64,000 nucleotides of DNA, taken from positions 45,865,180-45,929,179 of the forward strand of contig CM055106.1 of NCBI GenBank assembly GCA_029204225.1, read 5' to 3'. Below, in pieces: positions 32,318-44,390 of this stretch. The notes under the pieces are model-generated. The model was not told the origin of the DNA, did no database searches, and saw only the letters and a program-made list of their open reading frames with translations. Source of the DNA: Diphasiastrum complanatum (Eukaryota; Streptophyta; Lycopodiopsida; Lycopodiales; Lycopodiaceae). Made by a program: the position numbers and the translations under genes. How positions within the stretch are numbered: position 1 is the stretch's first letter; each line of letters starts with the position of its first letter.

Positions 32318-33772
32318 ATTACTTCATCAGCGGATCGATTTTTGCAGGCCAATTTGTTAATTGTGCCAAGATTTTCATCGACAGAAACGCTATATTCATA
32401 GAATAATTGAAAAATGTCATGACACTTTTCGTGGCACTTTATCTCCTTGTACATCATTTTTATAACCTGAAGTGTTACATGTTAGACATTGAAGCTTTTT
32501 TGAATGATCACCTCTATACAAAACATGGTCTTCTGGACATGCATGTATTCTCTCGTAATCCATCGCGAGCATGTTCATCATCTTTCATGCTTCTTTTCGT
32601 GTTTTAGGTATCACATTTTCTTTCGGAAATATTCTGTGCAATAACTTGAAAAAAAAATAACAGTGTGTTAGGAAAGAAAAAAACAAATTTGTAATAAGCT
32701 ATAAAATAAATATGTTGTGTTACACGTTATGTATCTGAATAATAATGTGACACTGGTAATTCCATTTCTATGTTGCTTGAAGGTTTAGAACAAGAATTGA
32801 CAAAGCTAGTCTCAAAATGGATGCTCCTTGATACAAAGGGGTGTTTGTCTCTTTGCGTAATGAAATCTTGTCCTCGTTTACATCAAATTGTCTGTGGTCT
32901 TCATCTTTATTGAGAGATGTGTGCCGAGCATCATTGTTTGTTTCAAAATAAGATTGAAACATGTTTTGCATTGCTTTATCATGTATCATCATTGGAATCC
33001 ACTTTGTTATTTTTTTTCTCCAATTTTATTTTACTTTAATCTTTTTTATTTTTTGTTCTCTCATGCATATCAAAACTTGACGATGATTGTAACTAAAAAT
33101 TGATGGATGAATTCCGTGGAATGCTATTTGATTTATTGCCTACACACATTTTAAAAAATTCAATAAGAATGTAAATAGAGTGATAAACATTACAATAGGG
33201 TATAAAAAAAAAATCATTCAAAACAAATCTTGACATCTTCTAAATTTAATGGTTGACCCTCATTTTTTCGTTCAAATTTTCACAAATAATTTTCGACTGT
33301 CTTTTACGCATCTTTTGCTCATCACACTTAATGCTTATGCAACATATTTTATCCTGAAAATAGTTTTTTGCAAGAAACAAAGTCAAGTACACGCTACTTT
33401 AGCATAATATTTGAAGTCATATCAACTTAGTCAACAAGTTCATTATCAATGTTCAAACGTGTATATTATTTATTCTGTTGACTTGAGTAGTGTTTTCATC
33501 GCTATTCATTTTCTCGTGATAAATTGAATAAGTACAAATATGATTAATATAAAATTTGTCAATTTAGAATAATGATGATTCTTATATTTTGAATGATTTT
33601 TGTATGTAGATTCTTATATGTTGTGCCTTTGTTTGCATCTTGTTGCAGATTATAGACATAACATTTCACTTTTTTGTTTAGTACATGTATGAAACTAAAA
33701 CTTAAATATGCAAAGTTTTGTAATTGATCTTCTTTCCTACTTAATTTCAATATCCTAAACTTTAGACGTCAA
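32318..33772. other. AT-rich spacer
   Basis: No gene or element recognised. Confidence 0.5.
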
Positions 33773-33930
33773 TACATTGTTTTGTAATTGATAGGATTCA
33801 CTAATTAAATTTTTGGATTAGGGTTTTATGTTCATTGATTAGGGTTCATTGTACATTGTTTTGTAATTGATAGGATTCACTAATTAAATTTTTGGATTAG
33901 GGTTTTATGTTCATTGATTAGGGTTCATTG
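33773..33930. repeat. perfect 79-bp tandem duplication
   Basis: Units 33773-33851 and 33852-33930 are identical by eye (tacattgttt ... gggttcattg). Each contains GATTAGGGTT twice, a telobox-like string. Confidence 0.9.
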
Positions 33931-35056
33931 TAATTTATTGTATGTTATGTGTAGTGGGAATTATGTTTTGGACTTTTATGCATCAATAACTTTCGAACAA
34001 AAAACACAACTATAAAACCTCATCCTTAGTCAAGGCAACGGAGTTGGACCATCATAAATTGCTCTATCACCCTCACATTCTAAAGAATCATCTACTAATT
34101 TCTTTTTCATAGACCCAAAAGATAACATTATATCAAATCATAAGGGGGGGATTGTAATTGACAAATTATATTTATTATGTCAACACTATTTTGAAAACAA
34201 ATTGTTCACATAATGAGTAAACAATCTACAAATGCTAAATCACAAATTATTAATACTCTTCATGAAGAATTTCCACAAGGAGTAGAATTCAACACAAGAA
34301 ATGAATGAACACATGAGCTTGTGGATAAGACATCGCCGTGATACAGTACGATGATGTTATAGAGATGGGGTGTCTAAACTCCACTAGTGTTTGGAACACA
34401 ATTGAAATATAGTAAAAGCTAAATCCAAAACACTAGCAAAATACAAGCTCCAAAAAGATGATGCTACAATTAAAATCCAAGGAATGATCAATCCTAAATT
34501 GGGATCAAGCAAAAAGGGAGGCTTGCAAGCAAGCGTGTTAATTCAATTTAAACTATAATAGCTTGTCCTTCAAATATTTGATGGATTTTTTTTTTTTAAA
34601 GGAATCTTGAATTTCAAAGGGAGTTCCAAGCCTAAACCCTAAATTCTAAATTGTATGGATAGATGGCATTAGTTGATAAATTGAAAAGTGAGAGTCGTCC
34701 TTCACAAGTAGATTCATAACCACTTAATGTTCATCACAAATGTAAAAAAACGTATTCATCCTAAATTTTAAGCATTAATTTTGTTTTGTTTGTTTATGTT
34801 CATGAAGAGCAAGCATTGAGACGGCAACGAGTAGATTATGTTTAGATTACATTTTTTAATTATTGATTATTGTATTTATATTAGGTTAGAAAGATGGCAA
34901 AAGCAGCAAGTTTGTAATACATTGATTGGTATGAGTGATATATTATTGTTTTAAAATATTATTACTATATTTTTTTATGTGAAATGCATTTTGTAATTTC
35001 AATAATGCATATGTAGTTTACATATTGAATGTAAAAAAGCTTCATCCATTAATATA
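33931..35056. other. AT-rich spacer
   Basis: No gene or element recognised. Confidence 0.5.
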
Positions 35057-35215
35057 CAATGTTGCACCAAGAAGTGCAATGTGCATCAAGAGCAATATTG
35101 GATTCACTAATGTGCAATGCACAATATAGCACAATGTGACTCATAATATAGCACAAATGAAACACAATGTGCAATGAAGCAATGTGCAATGTATCAATGA
35201 AGCAATGCAATGTAT
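35057..35215. repeat. irregular GCAATGT/CAATGTGC array
   Basis: About 160 bp in which caatgtgcaatg, gcacaatgtg and related strings recur at uneven spacing, with no fixed unit length. Confidence 0.6.
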
Positions 35216-36369
35216 TTCATGTTTGATCTTCAATTCAAAGTCTAGTGTAGTCAAATTTTAACTCAAGAATGTCGCTCCGCTAGCTCCAAAAAATAGCTTG
35301 CTATTAAAAATAGCACGTTGTTTTTTAAACAATTTTTTTTTAATATGATTTGGGATGTCAAAATATGACAAACCATTATTCGTCACACTTTGATAGATAC
35401 CTATAAGTCAAACATCCGTTTGAGATCTTGGGCACTTCTTTGTCTATCAAAAATTGTAATAGATGTCGGAATCTGACACTCATATTACACGTTGCATTCT
35501 AACGTCCACGTCACCTGAAAAACATCGCAACACGTCGGGCACATGGACCTCCATGTCATTTTAGAACATTGCAATATGACGGTCAAAGGGATGTTGGATT
35601 CCTATGTCCATGTGGACATTCTCGGTCAGCATCCAGTTGATGGCTTCAATGAGGCGGATCGACATAAGCGTCATTTTTTGGCGCATTTTATACTCGTCGA
35701 AATTCAACAACCCTATTGTGACGTCCATGTCGATTCAAAAAAGAAACTTAAACGCATGATTATTTGTCGCAAATCATGTCAAAAATTGCAATGAGTGTTG
35801 TAATGAAAGTAAAGCATTTGTCCATTTTTTGTTTGGAGAAGATCTTGTAGAAATACTATCATCTATTTTTGGCTCTCTTCTACATGTCTCATTAAGTGGA
35901 TGAAAAATCTTCTCGTAGAGCATACCTCCCTTTGTGGATGAATACTCTCCTTTGTGGCTTGAGCATAGCTCCCTTTGTGGATAAGCAAAATTGTCAATAT
36001 TTTGCATAAAGTTTTTTGTTGATTCAGTAAGAGTATTTCGTTAAAGTTTTGATTGGAGCTCTTGTTGGAAAGGTTCAACCTTATGCGAGATTATTTTAAT
36101 TCTTTTTCAGATCTTAGGTTCACTGTACTGAGAGAACATCATATGTTGATCAAGGCTCAACAAAACCTACGTGCTAGTCAACTAGTTTTATTGAGATAGA
36201 ATTGGAGGGTTCTAAATCCATGTAATTTCATTCCACTTTCATTTGTTGGCATTCAAGTGAGTGCTTAGTCCATTAGAACAAGTCCAAGATCAAAGAGCTC
36301 ATATTGCGTCATTGCTATTCATGGAAGAATTGTGTTGGAAGCAAGTGACACAAATTACTCAATCTAAAA
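35216..36369. other. spacer with unrecognised short ORF
   Basis: An 83-codon plus-strand frame at 35543-35794 (VDILGQHPVDGFNEADRHKR) has no motif I know. The rest is AT-rich with nothing recognisable. Confidence 0.3.
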
Positions 36370-36920
36370 GGTATGGATGGAGTCCTTGTTGGAAATAATG
36401 ACCTTATGGATATTGTTGCAGGTGTGGAGAAAAGACCACAACAAATAAAAAATCAGCTAAAGTTTGACAAGAGGTCCAAGAAATCTTGTCATGTCATAAA
36501 TATGAATGTGACCAATGAACTTCTGAAAGAAGTTGGTAGGTGCACATATGCAAGTTTGAAAGACTCTTCAAATGGTATTTGAGTCTAGTTCCACTTCAAA
36601 GGTGTTGACCCTTAAAAAGAAAATCTTCAAAGTTTTCAAAAAGAGAGTGAAAATGCTCATACTTACTTCTTAAGAGTCAAGTCATTAGATTGTGATGTAC
36701 CATTTGTTGATGAAGGCATTGAGGATAATGAGCTTGTTGTTCAGGTGATTCTTAATGGTTTGTTGGAAACACGTTATTTTTGGACAAAGTTTTACAATTC
36801 TATAAACCAAGTATTGAAGACTTGCAAGAAGTGTTGTATATGAAAAGCATAGGATTGGAAATGTTCAGGTAGGAAGTGATGGCACTTTCACTCGAGGAGA
36901 AGATGCTTTCTTCTCAATAA
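36370..36920 (+). mobile_element. possible Ty1/copia gag fossil
   Basis: A plus-strand frame with DEGIEDNELVVQVILNGLLE, followed by a YFWTKFYNSI-like stretch, resembles the copia gag segment that precedes the zinc knuckle. No knuckle or LTR was found. Weak call; very old and broken. Confidence 0.35.
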
Positions 36921-37424
36921 GTGAGATTTGACAATCAATGAGTAACTTTTTTAGGAGTCATTCAACCCAAGGTTCATTGATTATGTAGCACGTGGCATGC
37001 CATTTAATATTAACTGCATTCTATCTCTATCAGATTTATCGAAAACCATTGACAACCCAAAATTACATCAGTTTCATCTATATTCATGACGTGGAAGTCG
37101 AGTGGCTCAACATGATCCTACATCCAAAACTTCAAATTTGAAACTTTTACATCCCAAATTTCGTGTCCGACTCTGAGGCAAAATGGACCACAATGAATTG
37201 GAAACCAGAATTTACTTTCTAAAAACCAATATGAAATGCCTTAAAAATCGAACTGATTGTAAACCTGGTAGTGCACGTACCACACAATTGATTACACTTC
37301 AAAAAAAAAAAATCAACGAGAAGAGCAATTCGAACTTTTTCCACTTCGTTGCTTACTCCACTGATTTTTTGAAAAATGTCGAAATTCTTCTTGAGCACAA
37401 ATCAATGGCAAAACTTGCTTAGAA

Positions 37425-37934
37425 CTGGCTTTGATACCAATATAAAGTCCTAGGGCCAATGATCTTATTCTAAACATGCCAATACAAACAACCACAAAGG
37501 GAACTGATGGTGGACAAACCAATCCAACAAATCCTAGATCAAACGGATCTAGTCCCCAAGTTATGAATCAATCTCAATGAGGAATGAGGAATCACTCAAG
37601 CAGCATGTAGCTACCAATCACACAATCAAGCATGCACTAGTGAGAGCCCAATAGGTATACTTATACCCTACAAGGCCCATACACCACTAGTAGTGCACTG
37701 TGACACCTCATTAGACACCTCTGCAACCTATCTGGGCCACGTCATCTAGTTTTCCAATGACTCACTGATAGACCCATACAAGTTCACCATCTAGATTTTA
37801 GGCCTAAAACCATTAATTATGACCTTATATATATAAGGGCCCCAATTTCGTTATAGTCACAACTAGCTTACGGGTTGTTGGTCTACTGATCCCTAGCATG
37901 GACACGCTACCCGAGACCAGTCGTGGGCATGACA
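37425..37934 (-). mobile_element. gypsy LTR (37441-37934) with primer site, minus orientation
   Basis: Reading on the minus strand, the LTR starts TGTCATGCCCACGAC, ends GGACTTTATA and is followed directly by TTGGTATCAAAGCCAG, a primer site (37425-37440). It is the same LTR family as 48922-49189, the 3' LTR of the gypsy element at 46.2-48.9 kb, but in opposite orientation and about 230 bp longer. Both end in TA and not the usual CA. No coding of this copy is recognised to the left. Confidence 0.7.
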
Positions 37935-38279
37935 GTTTCTAGCTAGGGTTTTACAACATAAAACTACGGATCTTCCACTGTAGAAGATGCTTTTCAAGGC
38001 TGTAAAATGGTGTAAAAGGGTGTCCTAGTAGGATTAATCTGGTGGCCGATGGTCGTGGGCGGCTACGGCCAGAGAGTGAGCTGGATCGGACTGATTGCAA
38101 GCAACTATAGTTGCAAAGAAAAAGCTCATTGAGAGAGAAGGAGAAAGACGGTAATTGCTTACTTCTAATAGGGTAACAAGGTGTTTGGAAACGGTAACTG
38201 CGTATGGGGATGAATGATAGCGGAATTGTGTGGAGAAAGCTAGTGTTGGCGATGAAAGTGCAGTTTGGCAGCATGACTA

Positions 38280-40566
38280 CTCATTCATTGGCGACAATCT
38301 TGAGAGGACAAACAATTACAAGTGAGAGGTAGGCTTGGTATGCCGGTTACGGGTGAAAAAATATCGTGATCAGGTTCAACTTTTGGAATTTGAACCAACC
38401 AATGTCGGGTGACATTTGGGGATACGCTCTCACAGGCATGATCGGTAGTGTCGAGTCAGGTGATAGCTGCATTGACACATGTATCTGTAGCTTGGAAATT
38501 TCTCGTTCAGAGAGAAATATGGGCTAGCTTGGAGGTACACACATATTGGTGGTCACAAGTGATAGAAGTACATGGTGGTGCCAGTTGGAAGCCATTGGGC
38601 AAGATAGCGAGCTTGCATCGGACGAACTGTGTGTGGAACACATGGAGGATGAAGAACGGGTGAGTAATCACACTTTGGAGACTCTTGGTAAGTGGTAAGC
38701 GTGATGATTTTGTGGTTTTGTAGTCGGTAAGTCATTTCAAATCAAGTCATTGTAGTTGTGGAGCAGTGTATTAGGTTTGTCATCAGGGAGATACAATTCA
38801 AGTTTGGATAAGTCAAGTCAATTTGTTGTATCAGTATTGCATTAGGGATGCAGATTCCAGTGATGGCAAAGTGCCGATTGTTTGCTTTAGGCCATGGAAG
38901 ATCTCACAGGTTCACTTGGAGGGATATTGGCATGTCACGTCATGTGAGGGACTTGATGGTGGCTTTGGAGTTCGCATCTCAGTGTATTCTCAGGGAATGG
39001 TTTGGAAGCATTCACAAGAGCAGCTTGGGGCTAGCTTGGGGGAATACATGAAGGACACTACAGGGTAGATGCTCAGATCTTCGAGATCAAGGATGACATT
39101 GGGAGACCTGATAGGGATAGGACTGTAGGATGACATGGGATGATCATCAAGGAGCAACTATTTCAGATTTGGACTTGAGTCATTAGATGAGACAAGACTT
39201 ACAGGGGCAATTCATGATGGAATCAGGACACTGCAAACGCAAATGAGCAAAGCATTTATCTTTGGGAGCCAGCTCTAGGTTGGAGAGTTGATGGAAATCG
39301 CACGTTTGGGTGTGATCAGAGGCAAACATTATGATGGGTGTTTTGCTAGTGATCTACTGGAGGGGACACTGATGGCGAGGACTTCATGGTGTGCTCATTT
39401 GGGAGTACAAAATGGCATTACAACAGGGGGCCAGTCATTGGTATTGGCATCAATGGGGAGGCATCTACCATCACAGGCGTGGATAAGGTACCTATAGCTT
39501 TCATGTATTTGGCTATATTTGCAAGAGTCTAGGCTTGGTACATGTGTTGGAACCTGCTTGGTTCAGATTCTCAGGTCGTGAGATCAGGGATAAGCCTGGA
39601 GGAAGTCACTTAGAGCCATATACCTCAGTACGATTAGGGAGACCTTAGTCTCGGGATCCTGTGAGCGGCGACTCAGAGATAGGCTTGCGTTGTCGGGTGG
39701 CACATAGCCAGGGAGAGCGAGCAGATGCTAGGAGCCAAGAGGAGCAGGTGATGCTTTGGAGTTCAGCTTGTCTAGTAGGATGGTGACTAGGATGGAAGAC
39801 ATCAGGTGAGCATAATATGTGGGTGACGAGTCCATTGGGGTGGCACTTAGGGAGATGCTCAAGTTGCTCAGATATGATATGTCATTGTATGCATAGTGGA
39901 TGCTCTTTAGCTGGTGCATCATGAGTGGTGAGATAGGCTTTTTGGGGAGACCTATATGCTGGTGCATCATGAGTGGTGAGATAGGCTCCTTGGTGGGAGG
40001 CCTATATGCTGGTCAAATCAGAGTTGGCAACGTCAAGCATGGGGAGGTTGAGCCTACATGAGATGTAGGATAGGCAGAACATCATCAGTATCTCAGGGAG
40101 ATGGGCAAGCTACTCAGATATAGCCTATGGTGAGGTTTGCGTACATTCATTCATTGAGTCCTTGGTAGACTCTTGTGCTTGGAGCATGGGGAATGGATGG
40201 GGATCAGCTTTCAAGACTTATTGGATAGTTGGATATGCTTGGACGTGAGGGCATCTTGGTTACAGGTGATGGGTCATGATCGAGAGGATCTGATTTGGAG
40301 ACCAATGGGAGCCATGTCGCTCATGTGGTCCACTTGTGTTCAAGTCGGATTGGGGATGATTCAGTTGGTCGAGAGTGTGTTAGACTCTTTGTATGAGCAT
40401 TGTGTTTAGATGATACTTTGTGGGTCAAACGTAGTGGTTTGTTGGTGTGCTTGAGTGTGAGTCAAGCACAGGGTAGCATAGGTATGCATAACATCTTTTA
40501 GACACTCCAAACATTGCTACAGTTTGTATTTCTTTATCCCTATCACATTTTAGCTTAAGGGAGAGA
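38280..40566 (+). mobile_element. possible large non-autonomous LTR element, non-coding interior
   Basis: About 2.3 kb of G-rich plus-strand sequence without protein homology leads to a purine-rich tract (ttaagggagagag, about 40555) and an LTR-like segment starting ttagaaatcagag at about 40568. Such a layout fits a LARD-type non-autonomous retrotransposon. No matching 5' LTR or primer site was found, so this is tentative. It contains a 48-bp tandem duplication at 39913-40010. Confidence 0.35.
39913..40010. repeat. 48-bp tandem duplication
   Basis: ggtgcatcatgagtggtgag ... cctatatgct occurs at 39913-39960 and again at 39961-40010 with a few differences. Confidence 0.85.
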
Positions 40567-41040
40567 GTTAGAAATCAGAGTTGATCTGATTTGTATTTGA
40601 TATAATAAGCTTAAAATGTGAGATTGTAATCATTGTATAGTTAATTAGATTTATTGTATTAGGTTGTTACCGGGAGTTGACCCGCCATCGACAAATCAGT
40701 CGCTGACACTTGTCCCCTAGCCGACTGCTTGGGTTAGCCGAGTAGCCACACATAGGAAATTAGCTTGTTCAATGGATTTTGGTTTTGTTATGCTATACTC
40801 GAGGGCATGTCTAGGGTTTGTCAATTATTTAGGCCATACTGGGCCTTATTCTAGTTTGGTAGGTAGTAGGCCAATTTTAGGACACTTGTACTTTCATGCA
40901 GTTGGCATGTTTACTATATGTACAGTTTTCTTTGTAATACACTTAACTTTTGCTGTGCCATCTTTAAGAGCTTGCGAGGAGTGGCTATGGTGATTGATTG
41001 ATGTGATCTGCATACTGCACTAGATTCTATCAAAATTTTA
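40567..41040 (+). mobile_element. LTR-like segment
   Basis: Begins directly after a purine-rich tract with ttagaaatcagagttgatc, the usual look of a copia 3' LTR start, and continues as AT-rich sequence. The end is not clear. Placed by layout only. Confidence 0.35.
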
Positions 41041-41056
41041 ACTGTTCGGTGAGCGC

Positions 41057-41700
41057 CACGTGTCTCAGTTGCTTTCTGATGCTGCCCGCCGTCCGGGACC
41101 CGTCGTTGCCCGATAATTGCGTTCCCAAAATTTCCCTGCCTGCGGAAATTCCGAAAAAACACGGTCCCAGCACATCTGCACGCCACGTGGCACGCTCCAA
41201 TGTATCCCATAAGTTTTATGGGAAAGTAACCCCTATCAAATATATAGTAAAACAGACACATAATTTGTAAACGCGCATGGGCGTGAGGGCTCTGGACCAC
41301 ACTGGGTGCCCGTGAAAAATCCCCACCCGCTGGCTCAGGACCATGCGTGCCCACGCGTTCATGACCGCGGGCCCGGGACCGATGGTGCCCCCAAAAAGTC
41401 TCAGGACCACGCACGCAAGACCATGGGTTGTAGCAAAAAATCCTAGGACCTGCGCGCCCGGGACCATGGTGCCTGCAAAAATCCCAAGACCACGTGCGCT
41501 CGGGACCGAAGCGCCGCAACCTCAGTGCCCGAGAAAAATCTCGAGACCACGTGTGCCCGGGACTTGGGCACCCTACCCCGTTTGCCCTGAAATCGTACGG
41601 GCCTGCCTATCCACGCGTCCCGCGCATACAGGCCCGCTTGTTATTCTCGTCCTCGTGCAAACAAGCAAATTTCCTTACACTGGGATTCTAAAGAACTGTC
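41057..41700. promoter_or_regulatory. GC-rich island with four CACGTG boxes and a degenerate minisatellite
   Basis: A GC- and CpG-rich block upstream of the GNAT gene. CACGTG (G-box core, bound by plant bHLH and bZIP factors) occurs at 41057, 41184, 41491 and 41548. From about 41309 to 41568 a degenerate unit of about 42-55 bp repeats, built on GTGCC...AAAAATC...GGACCACG...CCCGGGACC. Whether it acts as promoter is inference from position, 0.3-1 kb before the ATG at 42009. The open frames across it (for example 41343-41804) look like repeat artefacts. Confidence 0.5.
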
Positions 41701-41893
41701 GTGAATTAATGACAAGTTCTAAGTTCTCTTGTCGAGCCGCGATAACAAAGGCGATGAGAGACAGAGAGAGAATATATCATGGTTATGTGAGCATGGAGTG
41801 TTAACTCTCTATATTAGTTATGTTTCTGCTACTCCAAGAGGCCTAACATTTATCTAGGGTTCAGTGTATCATGCGTACAAAATAAAATAGCAA

Positions 41894-42020
41894 AGTGCTT
41901 GCTTGTGGGCACATAGATAGGAGAGCTCGGCGAGGCGATGCGATGGCGATGGCGATGGCGATGATAGCAGCATAGTGCTTGCTTGTGGGCAGATAGCAGA
42001 GCTCGGCGATGGCGATGACG
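41894..42020. repeat. 80-bp duplication with (GGCGAT)n next to the GNAT start
   Basis: agtgcttgcttgtgggca and the downstream gagctcggcga occur at 41894 and again at 41974. Between them is a short GGCGAT array at about 41937-41963. The second copy runs into the ATG at 42009, so the gene's leader and first codons derive from a duplicated segment. Confidence 0.75.
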
Positions 42021-43863
42021 ATTCCTTCATCTTCTAGCTCTCCTCCCAACTGGAGTTTTTCGATCAGAGACATAGCAGCTGCTGACTTGATCGCCACTGC
42101 TCAGCTTTGCTTCCAAGCCTTCTGGGAGCACAACGTGTCTGCAGGGATTTCTGCCGGTGTCGATTTTCCGGACGTAGAATCCGCTCGCTTCATGATCCAG
42201 CAGCGCCTGGATGATCCTCTTGCAGATGGCGTCGTGGCTGTCAATGATAGGCTGGGCGATGTCATCGGAGTTGGGTTCATCCACTATGGTGGGTTTCTTT
42301 TGGTGCCTTTAGTTCACAAGGAGCTACAGCCATGACAGTGAAAAAGCTCTAAAGCTATGATTGTAATGAAAATGCCTTGCTAATAGTGTCGCATAACGCT
42401 CGTGCTGTTGTGGGTTGGTAGGTAGGAAAGTGAATTCATTTACAGCAGTGGCAGTTGATCCAAAGGCTAGTGGCAAAGGAGTCGGCAAGGCTGTGATGTT
42501 TGCGTTGCTTGCAAAGTCTGCGAAGACTGAGGCGGTGTCGATCAGACTCACCCAGGTACAGTGACGCTTTAAATACTCAGGCTTGATTCCCGTTTTCTGG
42601 TCAAAAGGGACACAGGGGGCTTCGCGCTCCACAACTTGGCTATGCCTATCTGACGTATGTTGGTGAAAAGATACTACACGATCATGCTAGTGCAATCAAA
42701 GACTATTCCTAGATGAGGATAGTGCAAAGATAGGAAATGATGATGCTAGTGCAATCAGAAAACAAAAAACTGGAAATGAAGGCAAATGATGGATTTACCG
42801 CTTTTGTGACCTAGCTACGAGTACAAGCTTGTGTTGCCTAACTCAACTCTCATGTCAGATTGATGTAAGGCCACAAGGTTTTTCTTCATTGAATTTCTTA
42901 AGTGTAGAAGTTCTGTTTATCTCATTTGTATATGGGGGCATCATCGCATGGTTTGAGAGTGTTCTTTTTTGTGCAGTCAGCTACCAACATGAAAAGCTTT
43001 GCGTTATATGCTAGTGTTGGTTTTATGCCAGTGGAGTGTGTATGCAACTTTGCCGGCATTCTTCAGCCTGATCAATCTGCAGCAGCAGCTGCTTCCCTTA
43101 ACCTAGACCTAGATGGTACTCACAACTATGCTGCAATATTATTCCAATTTAGTGACTCGAAGTTCAATAGGCCCTGAAAATGCCTATCTTTTTTGCTCCT
43201 GTAAAGAACATATTCAGGTAGCAGGCACCAGTTGAGTGTTTTCACCATTCTCATGCCCACACAGTTTACAGGCTAGACCTTTGCACATGTACATGATGTG
43301 CAGGTTTTGAAGTCAGACAAATGGAGGAGCTTGATATCAAATGTTGCTCTGACCTTTTCAACAGAGCATTGAACTTCAATCGTGAACCGGAGCTTAGAGC
43401 TAGGTTAAGTTCACATCCAAAGGAGGTCTGGGTGGTCACCAAATCTGGTTCAATTGAGTAAGTTCGCTTTGTTCCTGCTCACAGTATTCAAAACAGCGTC
43501 AAAATATACGATGACGAGGCTCATAATTCAAAAACAGCTTGTTCCTCAGCCTTGTTGATTAGGAAAGAGTTTTTAAATTTCTTTCAATCAGTTCTTTGTC
43601 CAGTCTGTTAGGTCAGTTGACAACATAAGTTAAGAGTCTTAGTGTTTATGCAAAACTTTCAGCTGGAACTGGACAATCTAATGAAGCATGTACAGGGGTT
43701 TTACTACAGGGTTCAGTAGATCTGGATACACAATCACAACAAGTGAAGAAGCTTGTGTGGCTTTGTATTGCAATGCATCGGGTTATGTCTTTATACAAAT
43801 AATATGCCAATTATACCCCAGAATCCTAAAGTGGGCTCTGGCTGCAAAACTTCCACTCATAAG
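42009..43863 (+). CDS. two-domain GNAT N-acetyltransferase, at least five exons
   Basis: This is the one convincing host gene. Exons with consistent phase and GT-AG introns are 42009-42288, 42422-42555, 42977-43115, 43304-43457 and 43696-43863 (about 292 codons). Domain 1 (residues about 17-160) has the acetyl-CoA loop SGKGVG at 110-115 after VAVDP, and FALYASVGF at 146-154. Domain 2 begins GFEVRQMEELD at about 185 and includes EGFTTGFSRSGY at about 236, a known feature of tandem-GNAT proteins of this type. The family is widespread in bacteria, fungi and some plants; it transfers an acetyl group from acetyl-CoA to an amine, and the substrate is unknown. The last exon is unresolved: the family usually ends with about 30 more residues after ILKWALAAKLPLI. 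Reading through the donor at 43864 gives a stop at 43954. I see no in-frame break in the five exons. The start is the first of two near ATGs (42009, 42015). Confidence 0.75.
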
Positions 43864-44390
43864 GTATCAGAACAGTATTTTACTATCTTCAACAGCAATC
43901 CATTTCCACATTAGGTTGCTGAACACCTGTGAATTCCGCTTGCTTGTGGACTAGGACTAGTTTTGCTTGTTAATTGCATTTGTAGGCTCACTGATGTAGT
44001 TCTATTTTCTTTTCTTCATTGTATAGAAGACATGGAAGTATTATGGCTCTTTTTCAAGTGAAGGCTTCCATTGTCTCTTTATTTTTGGGTTCCCTAACAG
44101 AGTTACCATCATTCAGAAGGACTTATCTTGAATGTGTCTAAGATAATGGAGAACATTGGGTTTCAAAAGCTACACTTGTTTCCAAGATAAAAACTTATTT
44201 CCTGGAATATGTTTTTGACAGAAATGCGTGGGTAATGGTTCATGGTGAATATCAAAGGCCAGCCAAAGGCCTAGTGTGGGGTACTTGTGGTTTCCACTAA
44301 ATTTCATCTGTATGATGGATGAGATTGAAAGGAATGTGGACTCATAGTGGGAAAACAATTGGAACTATATTGGAAGCACATATTAATGTT
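43864..44390 (+). other. probable 3' end of the GNAT gene, exon unresolved
   Basis: The frame left open by the donor at 43864 needs an acceptor here. Candidates are the AGs at about 43915, 44029 and 44100, and each gives only a short tail. None shows the LPSVLF-like ending common in the family, so I do not choose one. Confidence 0.3.

Noticed and set aside
41343-41804. 153-codon ORF and an antisense ORF of about 200 codons across the GC-rich block
   Set aside because: The frames are periodic because of the minisatellite and have no domain.
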